NCBI GenBank assembly: GCA_035578905.1
Contig: JAQJVL010000002.1
Span: forward strand, 8,246,717 to 8,310,716
Origin: Stictocephala bisonia
Lineage: Eukaryota; Arthropoda; Insecta; Hemiptera; Membracidae
Length of the DNA: 64,000 bases
Reading direction: 5' to 3'
The notes beneath the pieces were generated by a model. That model ran no database searches, had not been told where the DNA came from, and was given only the letters and a program-made list of their open reading frames with translations. The position numbers and the translations under genes are program-made. Positions 44,013 to 55,515 of this stretch are shown in pieces (the first letter of the stretch is position 1; every line of letters starts with the position of its first letter).

Positions 44013-46111
44013 TAATGTTTACAGGGGTTATAATGAATAAATCAAAGGTATTAAATTTTGATATTTATTTTATTTAAAGCAATATTTACAATTTAACAAA
44101 AGCGTTTTAGTACAAATCACTCTAAAGGAAATATTGGGAAAATAAAGTTAATGTGGCATTTGGATAATTTATTATAATAGTTATAAAATACATATTCTAT
44201 AAACACTAACAAATTTGTTTTATGTACAACAACAACAAAAATAAATATATAATATAAATAAATATACAATTTAAAAAAACTATCTGAAAATTACAATAGT
44301 TAACAAGACAAACATTTACATTTTTAATTAAAGTTACTAGTTAATAATAATAGTCCAACAGATTATAAGTTTAAAATTTATGTTCGTTCAAAAATGTACT
44401 AAACAAGAGATACGGTACATAAATATATTTTTTATGTTTGAAGACATACTATTATAACTTGCAAATATTGTGACACTAGATACCGATTTAAAAAAGAGTT
44501 TAAAACAATGCTTCAGTGACATCTATTGGGCGTTTGGCCTTTGTAACATTAGGAAGGTAACTATGCCTAACATTTGGCTATTCAGTCTTCTTAAAATTAC
44601 ATTAAACATCTAATAGTAAGGACTGAATAATCTCACTTTACGTATGCGCCAGCGTGTCGATATGTTATCAGCACCTGCATGTTATCTTCATGAATATATG
44701 TATACACACAAAAAATTGAGAGCATCGATATTTACATAAAGAATATCGACAGTAAGATCTACAGTTTGATAAACAACTAGTAAGAAATCTCAATATATAA
44801 TGATAACAAAATAAGTACAAATTATATTAATAACAAAATGTAAGTACGATATTGATTAAACTTAATTCTAGAATAAATAGTAAAAATGACACAACAATTG
44901 AATGGAAGTATACAAATAATACGATGAAAATGCATGGAATAATACTGTAAACACAAGCAAAAAGCAGGTGCAATAGCCTAGCTTAAACAAGATCGTTCAT
45001 TGTGTTCATTTATAAAAATATTATTTATCATATATCAGTTCACTAAAAATCTTGTATATTTTGAAATCTTTAAGAAATAGACAGATTTTTTTTTTGTTTC
45101 ATATAAAATAATTTGTTTTATTAAGATCTACAACAAAAGGATTGTGATGGCATTTATATATTTATAATTATGTAACAATGAAAAACTTTGATTTTTAAAC
45201 ATTTTCACAGTACATTTTGAGAGATACATTTATCTACAGTTTTATTGTTCCATAATAAAACAAGAAAGAGGTAATGGACCAAATAAAGATAAAATTTGTA
45301 TAAATGATTTTGAAAAGGAGGGGAACTTACTTAAGTTAAGGTATTTACACAGTCAATATTCTATTACCATTTACAAATAAAAATGTTATATAATGTATAA
45401 ACAATGTAATTTTACGAGAACAGAAGGTTTTATTATAAAGTTTACAAACAAAATATTTGAACTCTCAAGCAAAAATATGAAACTTAATTCATCTTTTTGT
45501 AAGAGGATAAAAAATTAACACAGCCAGGAAAGAAAGACGAGTAGCCCCCCGCTTCTCAGCAAAAGGACTGACTGCCGGAATGGTTCAAGGCAACATACGT
45601 TAGTCTTTCGTTACTCACAACCTCAAATTACCGACAATGTCCAATATTCTGAGCATATTTATCTTGTGCGCATGCATAATTGGCAGATGTGTCATAATAA
45701 TGAATTATCAATGGTTTGAATGTTTTTACTTAAAATATTCAAAAGAAATTATTGATAAAATTACTTATTATTAAATAGCATTAACATTGTATCTGCATGT
45801 TTACATTTACTATATTATTTTTGTACAAAAATCGTTGGACAATCCATTGTTGACAGGAATAAGTGATGTTTTTGTAAGTAAAAAGTTAATTGTTGTCTTA
45901 CTAAAACACGTGACTATCAAGATACATAAAAATAATAGTATACTACAAAAACCTCAGAATAGTGGTCAATCGATGAAATTGTCAAGTAACTACTTTCAAA
46001 AAAGATCACAGAATTTGTTTAGATGAGCTCCAAACTACAGAGGGGCACATTCGCCACCGACCGGGTGAGGAAGAAGCGAGGGGCCACAGAGGTTAACCTA
46101 CTTCAACCATT
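44013..46111. other. AT-rich region, may include the kinase gene 3' untranslated region
   Basis: No coding or element signature. On the minus strand the kinase gene ends at 46112. AATAAA on that strand occurs at 45428-45433 and would give a 3' untranslated region of about 680 bases. Confidence 0.4.
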
Positions 46112-46210
46112 TCATTCCAAGTCTGTGGCCTTTCTTTTTATCCCAACATCGGATCCAACCAATTCAGCCTTCAATTGGAAGTAACTGTCAATGCGTTCCT
46201 TTGCATATTC
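46112..46210 (-). CDS. Choline/ethanolamine kinase-like gene, last coding exon
   Basis: Minus strand. Acceptor TCTTTTTTTCAG (ends 46211) precedes GAATATGCAAAG; the exon encodes EYAKERIDSYFQLKAELVGS followed by 12 residues to TGA at 46112-46114. Choline kinases end in a very similar block (EYA-x-x-R-x-D-x-YF). The phase is 0, and joining it to the exon at 51082-51276 gives FGYW then EYAKERIDSYF, which reads straight through the family's C-terminal motif. The enzyme phosphorylates choline and/or ethanolamine in phospholipid synthesis in the cytosol. FGY followed by EYA is closer to choline kinases than to ethanolamine kinases. The upstream intron is 4.9 kb and carries a Tigger transposon. Confidence 0.75.
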   Translation of the reverse strand, partial: EYAKERIDSYFQLKAELVGSDVGIKRKATDLE

Positions 46211-46213
46211 CTG

Positions 46214-47676
46214 AAAAAAAGATGAAAATAAAATGTCTAAAGTTTTTTTAAACTTTATCGTTCATATTAGTACTAACTCTGTTTGAGATTGTTACTGACA
46301 AAGGCAAAAATCTTTTAACCCTAAACACTAGATAAGGAATCATGAAACGGGGATAAGAAATGTTACCTCTATCCGGGAACATCACACGGGACACGTGATT
46401 CAACTTTGAGGTAATATAAGAAATTATTTTATCAACATAGTACAATTAATTAGTACCAGACGATTTTTATCTGCAATACAAATGGCAAGTGAAATTCAAA
46501 CATAGTTCACAAATGCCGAGTAAAAAACGATCTGCCACCGGGCAGCACGAATCACTAAAATTGTTCATCTTTCAGACATATATCGCTAAAAGTTGCAGCT
46601 GAGACTATTTGGCAAAAATAGTTTGTTTTACCATGAATTGGAAAACTCATTTTCTTTCCAATAATGGTATAACTTGGAACCTTGTACACTGAAGAGTTAT
46701 TTTTTTCAAAGAATTTGCTGAAAAACCTTACTATTGCATTTTTCTCACTGGCATTATGATACGGGAAGTGTTAGTGAACAATTTAGTTTGTAACAGTTAT
46801 TTTTGTATATAATGGAACGAACAAAATATGCACGGATGAAGAAAGAATGCTGAATTGATTGATATAGGTTGCGAGGTATTTCATGTTTTATGTTGGTAAT
46901 GGTGGATTGACGTAGTTGGGGAACTAATGACTGGACTTCCCTCTTCATTGTCCCTGTCCTACACCATCTTGGCTGCCGTGATAGATAACCGTGCTTTTGT
47001 TCTCAGCCCTTTATTTGTCAACTAAGCTATGAAAGAAATATAGCCTCATAATAGAGATGAACCAGCGGTTCAATATATGCTACTATTTTGACTAACGAAA
47101 GTATTAATAATATAATAATAATAACCTCTGAAATAATAAATAAAATTTTTGTAAAAAAAGGTTTACATGTAATAGTTGTATTACTTTAGCATACTTCACT
47201 TCAAAATAAAACCTAACAAATCTTATATCTACATACTCAGAAAGATGTGTTTGGCATTATTGTACTATTATAGGTATTTAAAAACTCCCAAAAATGTTTT
47301 TATCATTTATTTATGGTTTGAAATTATACCTTTTCTTTATCGATTTCATAAAAGTATGTGCGTCAACTTACAAATTAATAAAAAACTTAATTTCAATTAT
47401 TTTTTTCTAATCCAATATACTCTTATTCCCAGTAAAACATACTGTTAGGATATAAATACTACAAAGTAATGCACTACAACATTTGGAAGAAAATTCTATG
47501 TTATTTTGCACATTTTTTTACTTTTTTTAACACAAACAAATAACTTTTAAACAACTATTTACTCACAGTAAAAAACTATTATGTATTCTATAGTAAATAA
47601 AATTTGCTACAAAACTTGTATTTTTATTAATTTATTGATTTTACATGTATGTCACAATATACAAAACTGACTGTAG
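46214..47676. other. Intron of the kinase gene, left part
   Basis: AT-rich intronic sequence. No further element recognised. Confidence 0.5.
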
Positions 47677-47678
47677 TA

Positions 47679-49982
47679 CAGTGGAACGTGGTTAATTCGA
47701 ACTTCTATAATTCGAAATCTTCTTTAATTCGAATTTTTCCCCTGGTCCCTAGCATTTTATATACAATCAATGCTAAAAAATTCTGGTTAATTCGAACTAT
47801 ATTTTGCATAATTCGAAGTTTTTACGCGAAAAAAGCTGATTGACAAGGCCGTCACACCCACCCCCCGCCCAGCGATCTTACCCCCGCCCTACTCAACTGG
47901 CCTACGTGACTTTTGCACCTGCGGAGGTCATTGCCTAAACCCCAACCATCTGCGCATGACTCATGGCGGCCGGCCCATCACCTGACCGCCTGTCGTCAGT
48001 TTAGTTGAGCTATTGTCAGGCAGAGTACGGTTGCGTTAGTGTTTTGATCTGTGCGATTCTTCTCTGAAATTGTGCGATTCCGTGATTATTCACAGTATAC
48101 AATACGTACTGTAGTTTATATCTATGTGACATTTTGTGATTTTGGTTTATTGACAATGTCTTTGTCCAAACCGACCAAAAGCAAGACGATATACAAAACT
48201 CTGACTTTACCTGAGAAGGCAGCAGCCATTTGTGAGGTGGAGAAAGGACTGAAGAAGAAATCGGAGATCGCGAAAGATTTTGGCATTCCAGCCAATATTT
48301 TGTCTACCTACCTTAAAAATAAAGATAAAATCTTAAGTAGTGTATCAACCAGTGATCAATGTAGGAAAAGAGCTGAAGGACCCGAAAATCCCGACCTTGA
48401 TGAATGCGTTTTAAAAATGGTTCAAACAGGCACGGGACAGAAAAGTTCCTCTTAGCGGACCTCTATCACGGCCAAATCGGAAGAATTCTCTGTGAGTTTA
48501 GGAAAGGAGAAATTTAAAGCTAGCACTGGCTGGCTTGATGGATTTAAAAAGAGGAACAACATTTCTTTTAAAACTGTTTCTGGAGAAAGTGGGGGTTTAG
48601 ACCAGCAAGCAGCTAGTGACTGGAAGACTAATTTAGTTGAGTGGATTCAAGACAGAAACGCAAAAGATATTTTCAATGTAGACGAGACTGGCCTTTTTTA
48701 TAAATGCACATCGGACAAAACTCTCACATTCAAAAATGAATGTTGCAGTGGAGGGAAGCTCAGCAAAGAACGTCACACTTTTGGTTGGAGCAAATATGGA
48801 CGGCTCTGAAAAGTTACCTCTTTTAATGATTGGCAAATCAGCCAATCCAAGGTGTTTCAAAAATGTAAAATCTAAGCCTGTACATTACGAGGCCAACAAA
48901 AAAGCTTGGATGACGTCTGATCTGTTTGAAAAATGCCATTTACAACTGGACAAGAAATCCCGCAAAAAAATCGTACAATTTTGTTGTTCATTGACAACTG
49001 CACGGCCCATACAACCATACCACAGATGGAAAATGTCAAAGTTATGTTTTTCCCTCCTAACATGACATCGGAAGTGTAACCAATGGATCAAGGAGTCATC
49101 AAAAACCTGAAACACTTCTACCGACGTCTCTTAGTACAGAAACTTTTGTCAGGAGAGTTTTTGGACAAAAATGACAAAATAAAAATTGATGTTCTGCAAG
49201 CAGCTTGAATGTGTAGAAGTGCATGGGATCAAGTGAAGCCAGACACTATAGCCGACTGTTTTAAGAAGGCCGGCTTTCGTCACATCGCACTTGAAAGACT
49301 TCCAAAACCTGAAGATGTTGACCCTAGTGCCGAAAATTGGGAGGAAGTTATTGGTGACTCTGTTGTTTCCTACGAGGACTTTGTTCAAATGGATAATGAT
49401 GTGGCGGTTTGTGGGGAGTTGACAAATGCAGACATTTTGGCTGATGTCATGAACAATCAAGGTCAAGGCGCTGCGTCTCTATCTTCAGATAAAGAAGATG
49501 AAGTTCCTGAGAAACCAATGCCTTCAATCTTCGAAGCCATGGAACACATCAAGGAACTAAGGTGCTTTGTTGAGGGTCGACTAAATGTGAGTGACACTAT
49601 TTTCCAATCACAAAATAAACTCGAAGAATTTTGTTTAGAAGAGAAAATTAATTCAAAAAAACAAACGAAAATTCACAACTTTTTCTAAAAACTGTAAATA
49701 CATATGTATGTACAGTACTTTACTGTATATTTTTTGCTAAAAAAACTTTAATAAATGTTGTATATAATGTTGCTTTGTATATTTTATTTACTGTAACCTT
49801 TTACATCCCATAAAAACGTATTTTAACCAAACTATAATAATTAACTACAACTTTATATGCTTTAACAATAATTTAAAATGAAAATAGAGGTTCTAAATAA
49901 CAAAACTTGTCTAATTCGAAATTTTGGATAGTTCGAATTTTTATTGCAGTCCCTTCAACTTCGAATTATCCAAGTTTGACTG
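47679..49982 (+). mobile_element. Tigger/pogo-type transposon, full length
   Basis: Inverted ends CAGTGGAACGTGGTTAATTC and (complement) CAGTCAAACTTGGATAATTC, flanked by TA target duplications at 47677-47678 and 49983-49984. Subterminal AATTCGAA words repeat at both ends, probably transposase-binding sites. Length 2304 bp. Inserted in the kinase intron, on the opposite strand to the gene. Confidence 0.9.
48156..49688 (+). pseudogene. Tigger/Jerky-type transposase, multiply broken
   Basis: Start MSLSKPTKSKTIYKTL at 48156. An N-terminal CENP-B/pogo helix-turn-helix (EKAAAICEVEKGLKKKSEIA, DFGIPANILSTYLKN) is followed by the second CENP-B domain (KASTGWLDGFKKRNNI). The DDE domain has [12 protein letters not shown] (first Asp), then [27 protein letters not shown] (second Asp near 48989), and PMDQGVIKNL (third Asp near 49083). 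The acidic C-terminus ends at 49688. Frameshifts occur near 48440, 48480, 48760 and 48975, with in-frame stops at 49077-49079 (EV*PMDQG) and 49206. TIGD-like family, about 500 residues when intact; dead copy. Confidence 0.88.
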
Positions 49983-49984
49983 TA

Positions 49985-51081
49985 CTAAAATTTTCCACTT
50001 TTTTACTACAGTAATCAAACTATTTCCAATAAGATATTTATTTTTTAGTGATAAGGTTATTAGTGACTCATATTCAGAAGCTATTTTTGCACAGTTTGGC
50101 TATCTTGGTATAATTTATAAAAAAAATGTTTCTATCGGCTATAAGAGATGATATCAGATTTTGCCAATACATCAGAAATTTGTTTTCTCTACTCAAGACT
50201 TGAATTATTTACTATCTCATAGCCCCACTTATAATAATATTATAAACAAGTATGTTTTTGAGAGGAAAAACTATATGCAGTTTTCTAATGTACAGCTACA
50301 TTTACTTTAATTTACAAGAAAAGCTTACAGTGTACATCTAAACAGGCTACAAGGATGGGGGTTAAGTAACTATGTCAACCCCAGGAAAAGAAACGGTGCT
50401 TCTGTGGATTTTGGACTATGACAATGAACAGGATTTTGGTAGTAGTAGTCAGATTTTAGTGTTACAATGATAATTATGATAAAAATCTCTTTATTGTGTG
50501 AACAATCATTACAATTGCATACAATCAAAAATATAGTGTAGTCAATTCATTTAATAAATATAGGAAATGAAGGAATAAATAAATAAATTAAAACACATAT
50601 TTATGTTAAAAATACCATCCATGATGATAATAATTAGATAGTTTACATAATTGTTACCTAACTCGTTTCAGTATCAATGAAGTTTGACAAAACATACAGA
50701 ATGGCAATTTCTTAAAATCGAATAAACGGAAATGCCTTATCAGAAATAGTATGTATTGATCTACCTCCACTTAATTATAAATGGAGCCAATTCTTTTCAA
50801 TTACTGTTCACAGAGCTACGTTTAACGTTCGACCTAGGAAACATGTAGCTGTACATAAATAAATTAACATTTCCCTTTTCATGGTTACGGTGAAAAATTT
50901 TTAAATATATGCTTTTGTATGAGCTACGTACATTTCAAATTTCATAATGATCGGCAGCACGTTAGGCTGTAATAATTTTATAAATAAATCCACAGACAAA
51001 CTCCTGACAGTCATTTAAAATAGAAGTGGCTCTGCTTGGTCAACAAATAATTTTAACTTAATGAAGACAAATTCAACTTAC
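49985..51081. other. Intron of the kinase gene, right part
   Basis: AT-rich. 50880-51010 contains a repeat-like segment (TACATTTCAAATTTCATAAT then ATCCACAGACAAACTC). No coding seen. Confidence 0.45.
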
Positions 51082-51276
51082 CCAGTATCCGAACGGGATT
51101 TGTGAGTGCTTGGCATTGACAAGGGACCAGAGAACCCAGAGCATGTGGGAGGCCAATGTAAAGTGCTGGACTTCCTTAACCAATATCTCGACTGAAGGTG
51201 GGGTCAGCTGCCCAGGTACACTTTGGGCATACTGTTGCAGGAACGCCAGCTGTGGGCAACCATAACTCATAAACAT
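51082..51276 (-). CDS. Choline/ethanolamine kinase-like gene, penultimate exon
   Basis: Minus strand, donor TACTGG|GTAAGT at 51082/51081. Translation contains CPQLAFLQQYAQSVPGQLTP, EILVKEVQHFTLASHMLWVL and WSLVNAKHSQIPFGYW. The pattern EV-x-x-F-x-LASH-x-LW-x-LWS-(L/I)V-x-A-x-x-S-x-I-x-FGY is the conserved C-terminal part of choline/ethanolamine kinases. I placed the 5' boundary at acceptor CTTGGACAG (exon from 51276, phase 0). A second possible acceptor, GCCCACAG, would start it 27 bases later. The Brenner-type catalytic motif (HND) and the following DFEY motif are not in this exon and were not found elsewhere in the window, so earlier exons must lie beyond 64000 or have been missed. Confidence 0.8.
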
Positions 51277-51502
51277 CTGTCCAAGTCAATACAGGATTAG
51301 TTCTGTATCTACAAGTTCCTTGTAACAAGGAAATAAAAATAGAACATTATTGCATTTAAAACTACTAAGTTTATAATGAATTAATGAAAATTAAATCTGT
51401 TGATCAGATGGCATGAACATGATTTGTGAAGACATTCTCAAAAAATAATTGGCTTTGAAGTTGCAGAATGATTTCTTTGTATCTAAATTTCATATACTGT
51501 TC

Positions 51503-51795
51503 TCTATTTATTTATTTGTTATTTTTATTCATAAGACACCGTTTTGTCAAAATATGGGCAAATATGAGAGTGTAGCCCCATAGTCAAAGTAACTACGGGG
51601 CCTACAGTTTAGCTAGATCCGAACAACGTGGTTTTGATCAGATTTTCGACAACCTGATCCTCGGTTTTCTCTCTTGCACAGCATCTGAATCCTAGCAACC
51701 ATCCCACATGGACATCCCAGACTTCTCTAGTATGTCCACGTCGATGACAATCATTGAGTAAATGCCATAGTGTTGTTGAGAGGACTGAGAACAGA
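51503..51795 (-). repeat. SINE family A, copy 4
   Basis: On the minus strand it contains CGACGTGGACATACTAGAGA, AGTCTGGGATGTCCATGTGG, a GTTCGGATCTAGCTAAACTG block, GGTGTCTTATGAATAAAAAT and an AAATAAATAAAT tail. It lies about 230 bases upstream of kinase exon 51082-51276. Confidence 0.7.
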
Positions 51796-52441
51796 GCCTG
51801 TCGTCTCCAACATTTTTATGGTATTTCATATACAAAAGGTCATACTAGTTTTTGTTATCAGGTTGTTTTCTTGTGGATTCATATTACTAATTTTTGGTAT
51901 GACAGGAGAGAAAGGGCATCAGCAAACTTCCCTGAGAATAAAAGTTTAGCTACACAGTATACGAGAAAACAAGAACAAACATAACACAACACATTCAGTG
52001 TTATTAGCACATTCTTTAGGCCCTTTAACCTAACCTACAATATTACTGATTACACCATTTGTGAAAATCGTATGTTAAAAGAATAAATAAAATCTTACAA
52101 ATCTTAATATTGATTTTGGTCTTAATTAGTAGAACATATCAATATTTCTTCTAAAATTTGGAAGGTAAAGAACCATGCCATACTGTGGCATTTCTAATTT
52201 ACATAGCAAAGCATGAAATGCTTTATTTGAAGAATGTCAATACACAAAATCTGTAAAAACATAAATACTTACAGGTACTTCAAAGCCAATTCAATGAAAT
52301 GAAACATTTAATGATTAGTTTTAATTGATATATCAATTGAAAAATAACAACAATGATTTAAATACAAATTTATTTTATATTTGTTATATTAGCTAGAAGT
52401 AGTGGCACATGGTGAATCATAGTTACAGAGTCCATACATAC
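51796..52441. other. No recognised gene
   Basis: AT-rich, probably intronic for the kinase gene. Confidence 0.4.
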
Positions 52442-52494
52442 CGTCCCTCCGTTCCAGAATTGCACCAAGTGCATGTTTTTCAGGCCATCCACGA
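52442..52494 (-). other. Tentative 53-base exon
   Basis: Minus-strand segment between acceptor TCTTTTTTATGTAG and donor GACG|GTATGT. Read after two bases it gives VDGLKNMHLVQFWNGGT and ends in phase 0, compatible with the kinase exon at 51276. Read after one base it gives RGWPEKHALGAILERRD. Neither matches the kinase family as I know it, so it may belong to a different transcript or be chance. Confidence 0.2.
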
Positions 52495-53892
52495 CTACAT
52501 AAAAAAGATATAACATAACAAAGATAAAACTACCTACTAATGACATTCCTACACATTCTGTATCTATATGGTAATTAAGTTTAAAAATCTTCAACTAGAA
52601 AAACCAATCCTCAAACTACTTAAAATTTTTAAAAACTAAAATTTATTTCTTTGTTGATTCTTTTTATGGCTCGACGTATATAGTGATTAGAGAGATCAAG
52701 AAAGATAATAATTACTTGACGTTAATTGATTTCTTAACGTAATTTCTTAAATAAAAGTAGGTAACAACTTTTATTACTAAAACTTTAAGTAGAAAATATG
52801 GAAATTTATTTTTTAAAAACTAAACAAAAACTGTGTTTAAGACAACAGCCAACCCCTTTATAATCAAAACTATAAAATTGTATGGTTTAGCCAATAATAA
52901 TGAGTCAAGACTAGTGGTCTTATTTAGATATTGTGTACTTTACAAGGTATATGTTTCAAATATTTTAACAGTTACAATTTATTTTTTAATAGATAATAAC
53001 ACTATAAGCCAGTTTAAAGACCAAAATGCTACAGACCTTCACTTTTCACAGATTTCCCGGGTTTTTGTTTTACGCATGTCCTATCTCTTACATCCAGTTG
53101 ATGCCCAAGAGGTTCACAATCTTTTAAGTGGACTGTACATTCTCCGCCAAGTTTACACAACGTTTTGTTTTGCGCACACAGTTTCCTGAGACAGAGAAGG
53201 CACCACTCCCTCAGACCAACCCCCATGTACAAACAAATACAAAACTAGGAGTGGTAAGAAAACCAATATGAAAGGGGAAGTTAACAATTTATTATGTCAT
53301 ATTTGTATAATTAACAATAATTCACATTAGAAAGAGTATTGGTAATGTCTAGTTGATTTTTGTAAATACACCGTTTGGTTCAATTTTTTACCACAGGGTT
53401 TTTATTCCACTTTTATAACATTAGGTATCAACTCAGTTAACTTTATGTAAAAAGAGACACCATCTTTACATAAAATGAAATAACAATTCTTTATTATATG
53501 AAGGTGGTATATTACAAATCATTAATAATTGTAATAGATTGAAAATTAAAATATTTTATATTCTCTTTCTGATGATAAAATATGAATTAATATAACGTTT
53601 TTTAATAAATTCTTCATAATACAACATTTATTTTTAATTTTCATATTTTAAGAATCATTTGAATTTGTAAAAAGAAAAATTGACAAATAAAAAATTACTT
53701 TAACTGATTTCTACAAACATATTGTTTAATAGTAGGTGTTAACAAACTGTTACTAATGGGCTACATGTTATTATCAATTTTAAATTAAATTATATAAACT
53801 TTATCATTCCTCATCATAGGTTAGCATTAACCTCTGAACTGCTGTGAACGAGTCTTGTCATTAGTCGGTGTGCAGCCAGTGCTAAGCACACA
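52495..53892. other. No firm gene; one further exon-like segment
   Basis: On the minus strand, 53087-53176 lies between acceptor CTTCTCTGTCTCAG and donor CTGGAT|GTAAGA and is open (CKLGGECTVHLKDCEPLGHQ). I do not recognise it and the phase does not fit its neighbours. Confidence 0.25.
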
Positions 53893-53896
53893 TTAA

Positions 53897-55106
53897 CCCT
53901 TTGCGATCAACATTGAAATATATGGGTTGTCCTCTTCGGACGCGTGGCCTGGCTCACGGCCCACAGCCATTTTTGCGCCAACTCATATTAGTTTCGACTT
54001 GTGTTGTCCGCAGCGCACGCGTGGCCCGGCTGACTGGCCACTATAGAATTCCTTCTACGGTCGTATGGCCCGTGTGACTGCCCAATAAATTCGTTCTCCA
54101 TTTAGAAATAATTACATTGTGCTGGTGTAGCCGTAAAGTGCTGACATCAACCGAGAAACTATTGAACTAAATGAAACACCAGCTGTTTTTATTTTACTGC
54201 CAATCAAATCACAGGAGAATATAAAATAACAACGTGTCTTCCACTGCCTATTCACGTAGGCTATTGCAGTGAATGTTTGAAAGTTGTTTACATCCTTTTT
54301 AATTAATTAATTAATTAAAAGCCTAATTAATTGTTTAATTTAATTTTATTTTGCAATAATATTTTAATTTCATTTTATTGTAGTGTATATTGGTATCAAT
54401 AAATGTCTTTTCATAATTTTGTATTTTAATAATTTCTTATTTGTAGTTACACCAACACAACAGTTACTTAAGGATATAAACAATCATCATAATAATTATT
54501 TATTTATAAAACATTGGTAAACTATTTTTATTCACGATAAAGTAATGAGACAAATCCATTGTGAGTGCATAGGTAACAAATATATTTATAGAGAATTTCG
54601 TTATTAAATAAATAGCAAGGTAAACTTTTTTAATTTTATCGAATACTAATAACTTTCAATATAAATATTATGTACAAAATAGACAGTCAGGATATTAATT
54701 ATTATAATAAAATAGCAAATTTTAATAGTGACTGCACAAGTAGATTTGCAAACTATCATTTATTTAATTTTATTTAAATAAGTAACCAATGAAACTAGTA
54801 TTTTACAATTAAATTGACGTTCATATTTATTAAATGGTCTGTTTAAATGTATAATTTACAATAGTTTTATAAAGTATCGGGTACTAGTTTTTTAAATTTT
54901 AAATATCCGATGTCAATATTGCCGCTTGTAGCAGTAAATAATTCTGAGTTGATGGGAGCCGCCATGTTAAATACCGAGCTGGTGCTGAGAACGGCACGGC
55001 CCGGGAGACGGGCCACGCGAGCGGCGAGGACAACTCACCAATAATTTATTCCGAGCTGTCTGGAATTTGTTGTGGCCCGGCAGCCGGGCCGCACGATCGC
55101 AAAGGG
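53897..55106. mobile_element. piggyBac-like non-autonomous element
   Basis: Ends CCCTTTGCGATC and GATCGCAAAGGG, flanked exactly by TTAA at 53893-53896 and 55107-55110. The TTAA target is diagnostic of piggyBac. 1210 bp, no transposase. About 150-200 bases at each end are strikingly GC-rich with repeated GGCCCGG(C) words, while the core is AT-rich. Confidence 0.85.
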
Positions 55107-55430
55107 TTAAGTCGTCAGTGTTCACTACACAATATGCTGCTAATGACTTAAGATGTTATTGATTATTTTTTTGCAATAGAGTGCTTGCGAAATCTGTCAG
55201 AGATTTGGTGAACTAATAAGCTTGTTTATTGTATCAACAGAATAATTTTCATTTCATTTTACAACTGTTGTCTGCTTGTTATTTACGTTTAGGTGTCATG
55301 AAAAACAGCGTCTGGTAGTGGATTTCGGCTACTTGTTATGGAACAGAAATAGATGTTTTATTTAGTAAAATATGTTTTGGGTTATTTATTTTTTGATAAT
55401 TGTGACTATGATGATCCCTTTCATAATCAG

Positions 55431-55515
55431 AAGGAACTAAGTGTTGTTGAAAGCACTAGTGAGAATAGTGATCGACAACTTCCTCCGGCCAAACAAAGAT
55501 ATAAACCAGCAAAAG
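55431..55515 (+). other. Putative 85-base internal exon, plus strand
   Basis: Acceptor CCCTTTCATAATCAG and donor AAAAG|GTATGT enclose a fully open frame: KELSVVESTSENSDRQLPPA then KQRYKPAK, ending in phase 1. The composition is protein-like and polar. Family not recognised; no partner exon found. Confidence 0.25.

Noticed and set aside
53087..53176. Cysteine-rich minus-strand exon candidate (CKLGGECTVHLKDCEP)
   Set aside because: Splice sites are good, but the phase does not fit any neighbour and the family is unknown. Kept only as a note within the gap entry.
52833..53189. 118-codon plus-strand frame
   Set aside because: No recognisable family, no splice or start context, AT-rich composition; likely chance.
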